Origin: Gynuella sunshinyii YC6258 | GTDB taxonomy: Bacteria; Pseudomonadota; Gammaproteobacteria; Pseudomonadales; Natronospirillaceae | Direction of reading: 5' to 3' | NCBI RefSeq assembly: GCF_000940805.1 | Contig: NZ_CP007142.1 | Coordinates: forward strand, 62,001-126,000 | DNA: 64,000 nucleotides | Shown: piece after piece, positions 34,746 to 42,936 of the stretch | Layout: each line of letters begins with the position of its first letter | How positions within the stretch are numbered: the stretch's first letter is position 1 | Position numbers and translations under genes: made by a program | The notes under the pieces: model-generated | The model's input: only the letters and a program-made list of their open reading frames with translations | The model's database searches: none | Told to the model about the DNA's origin: nothing

Positions 34746-35527
34746 TCCGGATTATTGCCCTGACCGAAACCGGCCATGATCTGGCCCGGCGCATTCAGGC
34801 TTACTGGCCTGACAGCCGGCTGGATTTCTGTCCCCAGCCCTTCACTGCAACGGTACAGCAGGCGTTTCTCAACGGTGAACGCCTGATCATGATCTGCGCC
34901 ATGGGTATTGCCGTCAGAACACTGGCTCCGGTACTGGCGGATAAACATCGGGATCCGGCGGTACTGGTGCTCGATGAACACGGACAATTTGTGGTTCCGC
35001 TGTTGTCCGGGCACGAAGGTGGCGCCAATGAATGGGGACGGCAATTGGCCGGCAAACTGACGGCTCAGTTGGTGCTGACCACCGCCAACCCTTACCTGAA
35101 ACCCGTTTATGCCGTGGGTATGGGCTGTGAGCGCGGTTGCTCCGTGACCGAAATCGCAGAACTCTTCCACCATTGCCTGGGACTGGCCGGGCTGACAGCG
35201 GCCAAAATTGAAACTATCCACAGTATTGATATCAAGGCGGATGAGACCGGTTTTATTGATTTTTGTAATCATGTTAACAAAAAATTTCAAACCTGGAGTG
35301 CGGAGCAGCTAAACACCGTGAAATCACAGCTCAGCACGCGTTCAGACTATGTTTTCAGGGTTGTTGGCGTATATGGCGTGGCAGAATCAGCGGCTCTCTA
35401 CGGTGCCATGGCCATCACCGGCACCCCTGCCGAACTGATTCTAAATAAACATAAAAGTCAACGTGCTACCTGCGCCATCGCGCGTAGTTATCCCCGAACT
35501 TATCCACAGGAATATACACAGACATGA
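34742..35527 (+). CDS. cbiG: CbiG, cobalt-precorrin-5A hydrolase
   Basis: Opens the delta-lactone of cobalt-precorrin-5A and releases acetaldehyde. 261 residues. The N-terminal CbiG domain (FLNGERLIMICAMGIAVRTLAPVL, then DEHGQFVVPLLSGHEGGANE) is joined almost directly to the C-terminal CobE-like domain (YAVGMGCERGCSVTEI, GVYGVAESAALYGA), without the middle domain of longer CbiG proteins. The DNA from about 35200 to 35500 is more AT-rich than the rest of the operon. Both ends overlap neighbours through ATGA. CbiG and CbiD together indicate the oxygen-independent chemistry. Confidence 0.93.
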   Translation: MIRIIALTETGHDLARRIQAYWPDSRLDFCPQPFTATVQQAFLNGERLIMICAMGIAVRTLAPVLADKHRDPAVLVLDEHGQFVVPLLSGHEGGANEWGRQLAGKLTAQLVLTTANPYLKPVYAVGMGCERGCSVTEIAELFHHCLGLAGLTAAKIETIHSIDIKADETGFIDFCNHVNKKFQTWSAEQLNTVKSQLSTRSDYVFRVVGVYGVAESAALYGAMAITGTPAELILNKHKSQRATCAIARSYPRTYPQEYTQT

Positions 35528-36306
35528 AACAGTTATTTGTTGTGGGCGCCGGTCCTGGAGATGAGAGCTGGATCACGCCGGCGGCCTCACAGGCCATTCA
35601 AGCCAGCAGCGATCTGGTCGCTTATGGCCTGTATCTTGAGCTGCTGGCGCAACAGGTCAGCGGCAAGGTCCACCACGAGCTGCCGCTCGGGGCAGAAACC
35701 GAACGCGCCGAACTGGCCCTGAATCTGGCCGCCAGCGGTCGCACAACCGCCCTGATTTCCAGCGGCGACATCGGCATCTACGCCATGGCCACTCTGGTGT
35801 TCGAACTGCTTGATCAGCAGCTACAGGGTCGCCGTGATCACCCTGAATGGCTGGATGTGGAAATAGAAGTCATTCCCGGCATCAGCGCCATGCAGGCCGG
35901 AGCCAGCCGGGTGGGCGCGATGCTGGGTCATGATTTCTGCACCATTTCCCTGTCGGATCTGCTGACGCCGTGGGAAACCATTGTCAAACGCATTGAATGC
36001 GCCGCTGCCGGCGACTTTGTGGTGTCGTTCTATAACCCGGTCTCCAGGAAACGCAACTGGCAGCTCAATCATGCCCGTGACCTGTTGTTGCAGCAGCGGC
36101 CGGCGACCACACCGGTGCTCATCGGCCGGCAGCTGACCCGCAGCGACGAACAGATTCGCATCACCACCCTGGCCGAACTCGATGCCGCCGATGTTGACAT
36201 GTTCACCCTGGTCAGCGTCGGCAACAGCGAAAGCCGGCATATCATCAATGGCACCCGCGAATGGGTCTACACCCCGCGCGGCTACTCACGGAAACTGACC
36301 ACATGA
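35524..36306 (+). CDS. cobJ: Precorrin-3B / cobalt-factor-3 C17-methyltransferase
   Basis: Ring-contracting SAM-dependent methylase (CobJ/CbiH), 260 residues. VVGAGPGDESWITPAA, the ISSGDIGIYAMATLVFELL segment, EVIPGISAMQAGASRVGAML, GHDFCTISLSDLLTPWETI and FVVSFYNPVSRKRNWQL are typical. No separate CobG or CobZ monooxygenase is encoded in the window, consistent with the cobalt-dependent ring contraction of the CbiH type. It overlaps cbiG and cobM by four bases each. Confidence 0.95.
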   Translation: MKQLFVVGAGPGDESWITPAASQAIQASSDLVAYGLYLELLAQQVSGKVHHELPLGAETERAELALNLAASGRTTALISSGDIGIYAMATLVFELLDQQLQGRRDHPEWLDVEIEVIPGISAMQAGASRVGAMLGHDFCTISLSDLLTPWETIVKRIECAAAGDFVVSFYNPVSRKRNWQLNHARDLLLQQRPATTPVLIGRQLTRSDEQIRITTLAELDAADVDMFTLVSVGNSESRHIINGTREWVYTPRGYSRKLTT

Positions 36307-37091
36307 CCGTCTATTTTATTGGCGCCGGCCCCGGCGACCCTGAGCTGATTACCGTCAAAGGCCAGCGTCTGATTCGCCAGTGTCCGATCATTCTATATGC
36401 CGGTTCACTGGTGCCACGGGAAGTACTGCAACCGGCAGAAGCCCTGGCAGACAAGATCATCGATACCGCTTCGCTCGATCTGGACAGCATCATCGAACAC
36501 ATCCGCACGGCCCACACACAAGGCCAGGATGTGGCCCGGGTGCATTCCGGTGATCCGTCGGTATACGGCGCAATTGGCGAACAGATTCGCCGGCTTGAAG
36601 CGCTGTCCATCAACTACGAAATCATCCCCGGTGTCACGGCGACCTCAGCGTCGGCCGCGTGGCTGGGGCGCGAACTTACTCTGTCGGGGGTTTCCCAGAC
36701 CATCATCATGACCCGCTATGAAGGCAAGACCCCGTTCCCGGAACGGGAGCGGCTGCCACAGCTGGCGCAAAGCGGTGCGACCCTGGCGATTCATCTGGGG
36801 GTGACCCGGATTCACAAGATCGTCGAGGAACTGATCCCCCATTACGGCGAAGACTGCCCGGTAGCGGTGTGTTATCGCACTTCCTGGCCGGATCAGGACA
36901 AGGTCATCGGCACCCTTGGCACCATCGTCGAGCAGGTTCGGGCCAAAAAGTTCACCCGCACTTCACTGATTCTGGTTGGCCGGGTGCTGGCCATGGATGA
37001 ATTCCGCGACTCTTATTTGTACGACCAGGATCAGGCCCACATTTATCGGCCAAAAGTGAAACCCTTAAATCCCAGAACTGTTAAACGCTGA
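36303..37091 (+). CDS. cobM: Precorrin-4 / cobalt-precorrin-4 C11-methyltransferase
   Basis: SAM-dependent tetrapyrrole methylase (CobM/CbiF), 262 residues from the ATG at 36303, where MTVYFIGAGPGDPELITVKG begins. Further landmarks: ILYAGSLVPREVL, VARVHSGDPSVYGAIGEQI, YEIIPGVTATSASAAWLGRE and QTIIMTRYEGKTPFPERE. The open frame upstream is only an overlap with the end of cobJ. It is followed after 19 bases by cobW. Confidence 0.96.
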   Translation: MTVYFIGAGPGDPELITVKGQRLIRQCPIILYAGSLVPREVLQPAEALADKIIDTASLDLDSIIEHIRTAHTQGQDVARVHSGDPSVYGAIGEQIRRLEALSINYEIIPGVTATSASAAWLGRELTLSGVSQTIIMTRYEGKTPFPERERLPQLAQSGATLAIHLGVTRIHKIVEELIPHYGEDCPVAVCYRTSWPDQDKVIGTLGTIVEQVRAKKFTRTSLILVGRVLAMDEFRDSYLYDQDQAHIYRPKVKPLNPRTVKR

Positions 37092-37110
37092 ACCAATACC
37101 GGAGCTTTGC

Positions 37111-38208
37111 ATGCAACTGAATAAAATTCCCGCCACCATCGTCACCGGCTTTCTCGGCAGCGGTAAAACCACGCTGTTATCGAACATTCTGCAACAGGCC
37201 GCCGGCAAGCGTATTGCCGTCATCGTCAACGAATTCGGTGAACTGGATATCGATGCCGAACTGCTGCGCAGCTGCCCGCTGGACTGCGATGAACCCGGCG
37301 AGGTTAAAGGTGAAAACGGTATTTACGAACTGGCCAACGGCTGCATCTGCTGCACCGTGGAGGAAGAGTTTCTGCCGGTCATGAAGCAACTGGTGGCACG
37401 GCGCGACGACATCGATCACATCCTGATCGAGACCAGCGGCCTGGCGCTGCCAAAACCCCTGGTCCAGGCGTTCAACTGGCCGGAGATCAAACAGCATTGC
37501 ACCGTCGATGCGGTGATTACTCTGATCGATGGTCCAGCGGTGGCGGCCGGTCGTTTTGCCCACGACGAACACAAGGTTCAGGCCCAGCGTCTGGCCGACG
37601 ACAGTCTGGATCACGACCCCTCGCTACAGGAACTGCTCGACGATCAGCTCAGTGCCGCCGATCTGGTGCTGGTCGGTAAAAATGATCTGCTGGACGATGC
37701 CGAACGCCAACGGGTGCAGACGATCATCGCCGGCAAAGTGCCACCGGAGGTCAAAACCGTCTACATCAGTCACGCCAACTTTGTGAATGCTGAACTGCCA
37801 CTGGAACAATTGCTCGGTATTGCCGCCGCCACAGAGGAACGCATCGCAGCGGTACACAATCATCACGATCATCATCATGCCCATGGTGAACACCATGAAC
37901 ACGCACATGATCACTTCGACTCGCTGGTGCTCAGCCTCGGCGAAGTCGACACCCAAATCCTGCAACAACAGCTGCGGGAATTGCTGGCGACCCAGAATAT
38001 TTTCCGCATCAAAGGATTTGCCGCGCTGCCGGACAAGCCCATGCGCCAGGTGCTACAGGCCGTAGGCCAGCGTCTGGATGTGCACTTTGACCGTCTCTGG
38101 CGGGCCGATGAACCGCGCCGGACTCAACTGGTGATCATCGGCAAGGCATTGAATCGCGAGACCCTGCTGGCAGCCCTGGCTCCGGCAGAACAGGTGAGTG
38201 TCGACTGA
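37111..38208 (+). CDS. cobW: CobW, metal-trafficking GTPase
   Basis: G3E-family GTPase, 365 residues, thought to supply or protect cobalt for the corrin ring. GFLGSGKTTLL gives Walker A (GSGKT at 16-20). The metal-binding CxCC motif is C78-I-C80-C81 in NGCICC. ETSGLALPKPL follows, and a histidine-rich loop lies near residues 248-268 (HNHHDHHHAHGEHHEHAHDH). The C-terminal CobW_C domain runs to the end. GGAG precedes the ATG at 37111. The stop shares a base with the cobN start (TGATG), so CobW is made directly before the chelatase. Confidence 0.95.
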   Translation: MQLNKIPATIVTGFLGSGKTTLLSNILQQAAGKRIAVIVNEFGELDIDAELLRSCPLDCDEPGEVKGENGIYELANGCICCTVEEEFLPVMKQLVARRDDIDHILIETSGLALPKPLVQAFNWPEIKQHCTVDAVITLIDGPAVAAGRFAHDEHKVQAQRLADDSLDHDPSLQELLDDQLSAADLVLVGKNDLLDDAERQRVQTIIAGKVPPEVKTVYISHANFVNAELPLEQLLGIAAATEERIAAVHNHHDHHHAHGEHHEHAHDHFDSLVLSLGEVDTQILQQQLRELLATQNIFRIKGFAALPDKPMRQVLQAVGQRLDVHFDRLWRADEPRRTQLVIIGKALNRETLLAALAPAEQVSVD

Positions 38209-41200
38209 TGCATTTGTTTGCTGCCAAGCCCGGCGGATTCATCGACGACGAGGGCATTATCGACCTCGATCAGAGTCCGGCAGACATGGTGATCCTGTCC
38301 GCCGCAGACAGCAGTCTGTCGGCCCTGGCAATGGCAGCGGACAGTTTACCGGCAGATTTCCCCAGCGTGCGGTTGGCCAACTGGATGAATCTGCTGAAAC
38401 CGGCAGCTTTCGATCTCTATCAGGACAAGGTACTCGATCACGCCCGCGTGGTCGTGGTGTCACTGCTGGGTGGCCAGGGTTACTGGCCCTATGGCTATGA
38501 ACGCTTGCAACACTGGGCGCAGCAACAGCCGCAGCGCGTGCTGATTATGGTGCCCGGCGATGATACTCCCGACCAGACGCTGTTTGATGCCGGCACCGTG
38601 GTCCTTGAACAGAGCATGCGGGTGTGGCGCTATCTGCGCGAAAGCGGCACCGATAACAGCCGGCAATTGTTTCATTATCTGGCGGCCCAATACTTTGACC
38701 GGCCAGTCACATGGCTACCGCCTGAAACCCTGCCGGGTTGCATGATTTATCTGCCGGAGACAGCTGCTCTGGCATCGCAGCCGCTTACTGAAAAACCGGC
38801 CAATACGGATACCGAACTTGCGCTGACACAATGGCGTACCCACTGGCAAACGGAACACCCGGTCGCCATGCTGCTGTTCTACCGCAGTCATCTGCAAAGC
38901 GCGAACACGGCCATGTTTGATGAGCTGATCGCTTGTCTGGAGCAGGCCGGGCTGAATATCCTGCCGGTCTCGGTGGCATCGTTGAAAGACGATGACACCA
39001 TGCAGCAGATAAACCACTGGATCGAAGCGGTCGATGCCAGTCTGCTGATCAATACCACCGGTTTTGCCATCAACCGGGTGGACAGCGCCGATCAGGCCGC
39101 CGGACCATCCGCCTTTTATTCTCCATTCGTCAACCAGCTGCCGATATTGCAGCTGATTCTGGCCAGCAACGACGAAGCCGACTGGCAGCAGCATACCCAG
39201 GGTCTGCGGGCCCGCGACCTGGCCATGCAGGTAGTGCTGCCGGAAATGGACGGCCGCATCATTACCCGGGCCATCAGTTTTAAAACCGAAAGTCACTACA
39301 GCCGGCGCTGTCAGACCGCCGTGGTACGTTATGCCCTGCATCCGGAACGGGCAGCGTTCGTGGCACAACTGAGCCGGCGTTTCTGCGCCCTGCGGCAAAC
39401 CCCCAATTCCGCCAAGCGCATTGCCCTGATCCTGGCCAACTATCCCACCAAGGACGGCCGCATCGGCAATGGTGTCGGTCTCGATACGCCAGCCTCTGTA
39501 GTGACGCTGTTGCAGGCCATGGCCAAAGCCGGCTATCCGGTCACCGATATTCCCGTTGATGGCACCGCTCTGATCGAAACCCTGCTGGGGGCTGTCACCA
39601 ATAATCCCAATACCCTGCACACTCTGCCCTGCTGGCAGAGCCTGGACCTCAACGAATACATGGCTTATTTCCGGCAACTGCCGGAGGCCTGTCAGCAGGC
39701 TGTCTGGCAGCGCTGGGGTGATCCGGAACAGGATCCCAAGTGTCGCAACAACCGCCTGATGCTGGCCGGAATCCGGCTCGGTGAAACCTTTATCGGCATT
39801 CAACCGGCGCGTGGATTTGATCGTGATCTGGCGGCCAATTATCACGACCCTGATCTGGTGCCACCTCATAGTTATCTGGCCTGCTATTTCTGGCTGCGTC
39901 ATGTGTATAAAGTCGATGCCGTCATCCACGTTGGTAAACATGGCAACCTCGAATGGCTTCCTGGCAAGGGCACGGCTTTGTCCGGTCACTGCTGGCCGGA
40001 TATCGCCCTTGGTCCGATGCCGCATTTTTATCCGTTTATCGTCAATGATCCTGGAGAAGGTTCACAGGCCAAGCGCCGTACCCAGGCAGTCATCATTGAT
40101 CATCTGATGCCGCCGATGACCCGCGCCGACAGTTATGGCGATATGGCCCGGCTGGAAGCACTGGTCGATGAATATTATCAGGCTGCCGGAATGGACCGTC
40201 GGCGCGAAGACTGGCTGCGGGAAGCGATTTTCGAACTGGCCCGCAGCAGTGGCGTCGCCCAGGAACTGAATCCGACAGCAGACGATGATGAGACCCTGCT
40301 GGATGAACTCGATACTTATTTGTGCGACATCAAAGAATCCCAGATTCGTCACGGCCTGCATCGCCTGGGTCAGTTGCCGGAACCGGAAAAACTGATCGAT
40401 ACATTGGTGGCACTGTTGCGTTTGCCGCGCGGTGACGGTGCTGAACACCGGGGCATTCTGCATAATCTGGTACGCGATTTACAACTGACCACGCACTCTG
40501 ATTCGACGGAATACTTTGATCCTCTGAATGCCGGGCGCGAACACTGGCAGGGCCCGAAACCGGACATTCTGGCGACCCTCTCGGAAACCCCGTGGCGCAG
40601 TGCCGCCGATACCCGCGAACGGCTGGAACTGCTGGCCCGGCAATGGGTCCGACAATATGTGGTGGAGCATCAGAATCTCACCACCTTGCAAGCGAGGTTT
40701 CCCAACAGCTGTCAACAACTTCACTATGCGCGGGTGCAGATATTGCCGGCGCTGTATCAAAGCGCTGAGCTGGAAATTCAGTCTCTGCTCGATGGTCTTG
40801 AAGGTCGCTTTGTACCCCCGGGCCCGAGCGGTGCGCCGACCCGTGGACGGCTGGATACGCTGCCCACCGGTCGTAACTTTTTTTCAGTGGACAGCCGCGC
40901 CATTCCTTCACCAGCCGCCTGGGCCATCGGTGAAAAGTCCGCTCAGGCACTGATCGAACGGCATTTACAGGAACACGGCGATTATCCGCGCGAGCTTGGC
41001 CTGTCGGTCTGGGGCACCGCCACCATGCGTACCGGCGGAGACGATATTGCTCAGGCATTCGCGCTGATGGGTGTTCGGCCCATATGGGCTGCCGGCTCGC
41101 AACGGGTAACCGATATCGAGGTGATTCCCACCATGTTACTGAACCGGCCCAGAGTGGACGTGACCCTGCGGGTTTCCGGGTTCTTTCGCGATGCATTCCC

Positions 41201-42074
41201 TAACGTCATCAAACTCTATGACGCGGCGGTACAGGCCATAGCCAACTCCGAGGAACCGGGCAATGACAATACCATCCGCAATCATATTCGTGAGCGCACA
41301 CAGGCACTCATGGATCAGGGTATCGATGTGCAACAGGCTGCCCGGCAGGCATCTTACCGGGTATTTGGCAGTAAACCCGGAGCCTATGGTGCCGGTCTGC
41401 AGGGGCTGATCGATGAGCGTTGCTGGCAGCAGAACAGTGATCTCGCCGAGGCATATCTGAACTGGAGCGGATATGCCTATGGTCAGGAAGGCGGCGATGG
41501 CATGGCGGCTCACGATGAGTTCGAGCATCGGTTATCGCGCTTACAGGTTGTCCTGCAAAATCAGGATAACCGCGAACACGACCTGCTGGATTCCGATGAT
41601 TACTATCAGTTTCAGGGCGGCATGAGCAATGCGGTGAAGGTTTTCAGCGGCAACATGCCAACGATCTATCACGGCGATCATTCCAACCCGGCACAGCCGA
41701 AAATCCGCACCCTGAAAGAAGAACTCAATCGGGTGATCCGCTCCCGGGTACTGAATCCCAAATGGATCGAGGCCATGCGTGAGCATGGTTACAAAGGCGC
41801 ATTCGAAATGGCCGCCAGCATTGACTATCTGTTCGCCTACGATGCCACCACCGGGCTGATAGCCGATTATCAATATGCTCAGGTCACAGACGCATTGGTG
41901 CTGGATCCGGACAATCAGGCATTTCTACGCCAGCACAATATCAATGCCCTGGAGGAAATGGCCGAGCGACTGCTCGAAGCCACTCAGCGCGGCATGTGGC
42001 AGCAACCGGACGGGTACGAAACCCTGTTGCAGGATCTGTTGCTGGAACTCGATGAAGGCAAGGAGCAATCATGA
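38208..42074 (+). CDS. cobN: CobN, large subunit of ATP-dependent cobaltochelatase
   Basis: 1288-residue ChlH-type chelatase that binds hydrogenobyrinate a,c-diamide in the late-insertion route. Landmarks: LILANYPTKDGRIGNGVGLD, VDAVIHVGKHGNLEWLPGKG, GPMPHFYPFIVNDPGEGSQAK, PTGRNFFSVDSRAIPSPAAW, LGLSVWGTATMRTGGDDIAQ and PRVDVTLRVSGFFRDAFPN. Its ATPase partner is presumably the ChlI/D fusion at 25519, since no CobS/CobT is present. It is coupled to cobW. Its co-occurrence with CbiX, CbiD and CbiG is discussed as a finding. It ends in an ATGA overlap with a 46-codon frame. Confidence 0.96.
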   Translation: MHLFAAKPGGFIDDEGIIDLDQSPADMVILSAADSSLSALAMAADSLPADFPSVRLANWMNLLKPAAFDLYQDKVLDHARVVVVSLLGGQGYWPYGYERLQHWAQQQPQRVLIMVPGDDTPDQTLFDAGTVVLEQSMRVWRYLRESGTDNSRQLFHYLAAQYFDRPVTWLPPETLPGCMIYLPETAALASQPLTEKPANTDTELALTQWRTHWQTEHPVAMLLFYRSHLQSANTAMFDELIACLEQAGLNILPVSVASLKDDDTMQQINHWIEAVDASLLINTTGFAINRVDSADQAAGPSAFYSPFVNQLPILQLILASNDEADWQQHTQGLRARDLAMQVVLPEMDGRIITRAISFKTESHYSRRCQTAVVRYALHPERAAFVAQLSRRFCALRQTPNSAKRIALILANYPTKDGRIGNGVGLDTPASVVTLLQAMAKAGYPVTDIPVDGTALIETLLGAVTNNPNTLHTLPCWQSLDLNEYMAYFRQLPEACQQAVWQRWGDPEQDPKCRNNRLMLAGIRLGETFIGIQPARGFDRDLAANYHDPDLVPPHSYLACYFWLRHVYKVDAVIHVGKHGNLEWLPGKGTALSGHCWPDIALGPMPHFYPFIVNDPGEGSQAKRRTQAVIIDHLMPPMTRADSYGDMARLEALVDEYYQAAGMDRRREDWLREAIFELARSSGVAQELNPTADDDETLLDELDTYLCDIKESQIRHGLHRLGQLPEPEKLIDTLVALLRLPRGDGAEHRGILHNLVRDLQLTTHSDSTEYFDPLNAGREHWQGPKPDILATLSETPWRSAADTRERLELLARQWVRQYVVEHQNLTTLQARFPNSCQQLHYARVQILPALYQSAELEIQSLLDGLEGRFVPPGPSGAPTRGRLDTLPTGRNFFSVDSRAIPSPAAWAIGEKSAQALIERHLQEHGDYPRELGLSVWGTATMRTGGDDIAQAFALMGVRPIWAAGSQRVTDIEVIPTMLLNRPRVDVTLRVSGFFRDAFPNVIKLYDAAVQAIANSEEPGNDNTIRNHIRERTQALMDQGIDVQQAARQASYRVFGSKPGAYGAGLQGLIDERCWQQNSDLAEAYLNWSGYAYGQEGGDGMAAHDEFEHRLSRLQVVLQNQDNREHDLLDSDDYYQFQGGMSNAVKVFSGNMPTIYHGDHSNPAQPKIRTLKEELNRVIRSRVLNPKWIEAMREHGYKGAFEMAASIDYLFAYDATTGLIADYQYAQVTDALVLDPDNQAFLRQHNINALEEMAERLLEATQRGMWQQPDGYETLLQDLLLELDEGKEQS

Positions 42075-42211
42075 CACACACCTTGAGTGCGCGCCGCCAT
42101 TCATCTCACTCATTCACGTTTATCACGTGTTGTTGGCCACGGCCAGTGATACCTCGTAACGACCGGTCAACCGGTCATTACGGAAATATGTCGTCAAACA
42201 GGAGAACTTAA
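42071..42211 (+). CDS. Possible 46-residue ORF coupled to cobN
   Basis: Starts at an ATG that overlaps the cobN stop (ATGA) and ends 2 bases before the next gene. The peptide begins MTHTLSARRHSSHSFTFITCC and is basic, with two adjacent cysteines and several histidines. The coupling is the same as for real genes in this operon, but the sequence resembles nothing I know and the frame crosses an inverted repeat. It could be a leader frame that carries ribosomes to the CbiM-like gene, or chance. Confidence 0.3.
   Translation: MTHTLSARRHSSHSFTFITCCWPRPVIPRNDRSTGHYGNMSSNRRT
42156..42181. repeat. Inverted repeat upstream of the CbiM-like gene
   Basis: GTAACGACCGG (42156-42166) and CCGGTCATTAC (42171-42181) form an 11-base inverted repeat with one mismatch around TCAA. 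It lies between cobN and the permease gene, 33 bases before its ATG. It could be an RNA hairpin adjusting translation or a protein site. Confidence 0.45.
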
Positions 42212-42213
42212 AC

Positions 42214-42885
42214 ATGCATATCGAACCCGGCGTCGTCAGTGGCGCAAAAATTATCCTCAGCTACGGCACGGCACTGGGTGCGGCCGGATACATGGTCAAA
42301 CACATCAGCGATACCGTAAAACAGTCAGGAAGCGCGGCTTTTGCACTGCGCAGCCTGCTGGCGACCATACTGGTATTCTGCTTTTTCGAGGTACTGCCGC
42401 ACTTTCCGGTCGGCGTATCAGAAGTGCATCTGATACTCGGAACCACTTTGTTGTTAATACTCGGAACCGGCCCGGCTGCGGTTGGATTGATGGGCGGCCT
42501 GCTGATTCAGGGACTCTTTTTTGCCCCCTTCGACCTGCCGCAATATGGCATGAACGTTACCACCCTGCTGGTACCGTTGTTTGCAACGGCGGTCCTGGCA
42601 CGCCGCGTCATTGCTCACAACACCGCTTATGTGGATATCAGTTACAGTCAGGCGCTGAAACTGTCATTTGCGTACCAGGGCGGGATTGTCAGCTGGGTGG
42701 CTTTCTGGGCATTTTATGGCCATGGTTTCAGCACCGATAACCTGGCATCTGTGTTCAGCTTTGGGGTCAGTTATATGAGCGTCATCATCGCCGAACCCCT
42801 GATTGACCTCGGGGTACTGGCAATCGCCAAGCGCATTCATGGACTCAGAAACAGTCGTTGGGTGGAGCAGCGGTTGTATCACTAA
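42214..42885 (+). CDS. CbiM-like energy-coupling-factor permease for cobalt
   Basis: 223-residue membrane protein starting MHIEPGVVSGAK. The N-terminal Met-His pair matches the metal-coordinating start of CbiM/NikM proteins. Hydrophobic helices follow (ILSYGTALGAAGYM, LRSLLATILVFCFFEVLP, VHLILGTTLLLILGTGPAAVG). It lacks CbiN, CbiQ and CbiO partners nearby; such solitary CbiM relatives occur in proteobacterial cob clusters. AGGAGAAC lies 8 bases before the ATG. It is the last gene of the riboswitch-led operon and probably imports Co(II). Confidence 0.85.
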   Translation: MHIEPGVVSGAKIILSYGTALGAAGYMVKHISDTVKQSGSAAFALRSLLATILVFCFFEVLPHFPVGVSEVHLILGTTLLLILGTGPAAVGLMGGLLIQGLFFAPFDLPQYGMNVTTLLVPLFATAVLARRVIAHNTAYVDISYSQALKLSFAYQGGIVSWVAFWAFYGHGFSTDNLASVFSFGVSYMSVIIAEPLIDLGVLAIAKRIHGLRNSRWVEQRLYH

Positions 42886-42916
42886 CAGCGGGTCAACAGC
42901 TAAGCTGCCATAACAG

Positions 42917-42935
42917 AGAGGGTCGACGACCCTCT
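42917..42935. terminator. Inverted repeat between convergent genes
   Basis: AGAGGGTCG (42917-42925) and CGACCCTCT (42927-42935) form a perfect 9-base inverted repeat, with the innermost bases opening to make the loop. It ends one base before the stop of the receiver-domain gene and 32 bases after the CbiM-like gene. No U-run follows, so it may be a bidirectional attenuating hairpin. Confidence 0.5.
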
Positions 42936-42936
42936 A

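Noticed and set aside
38715-40025. 436-codon open frame on the minus strand
   Set aside because: It lies entirely inside cobN on the opposite strand. cobN has clear family motifs throughout, and the antisense frame shows no domain and arises from GC-rich codon bias.
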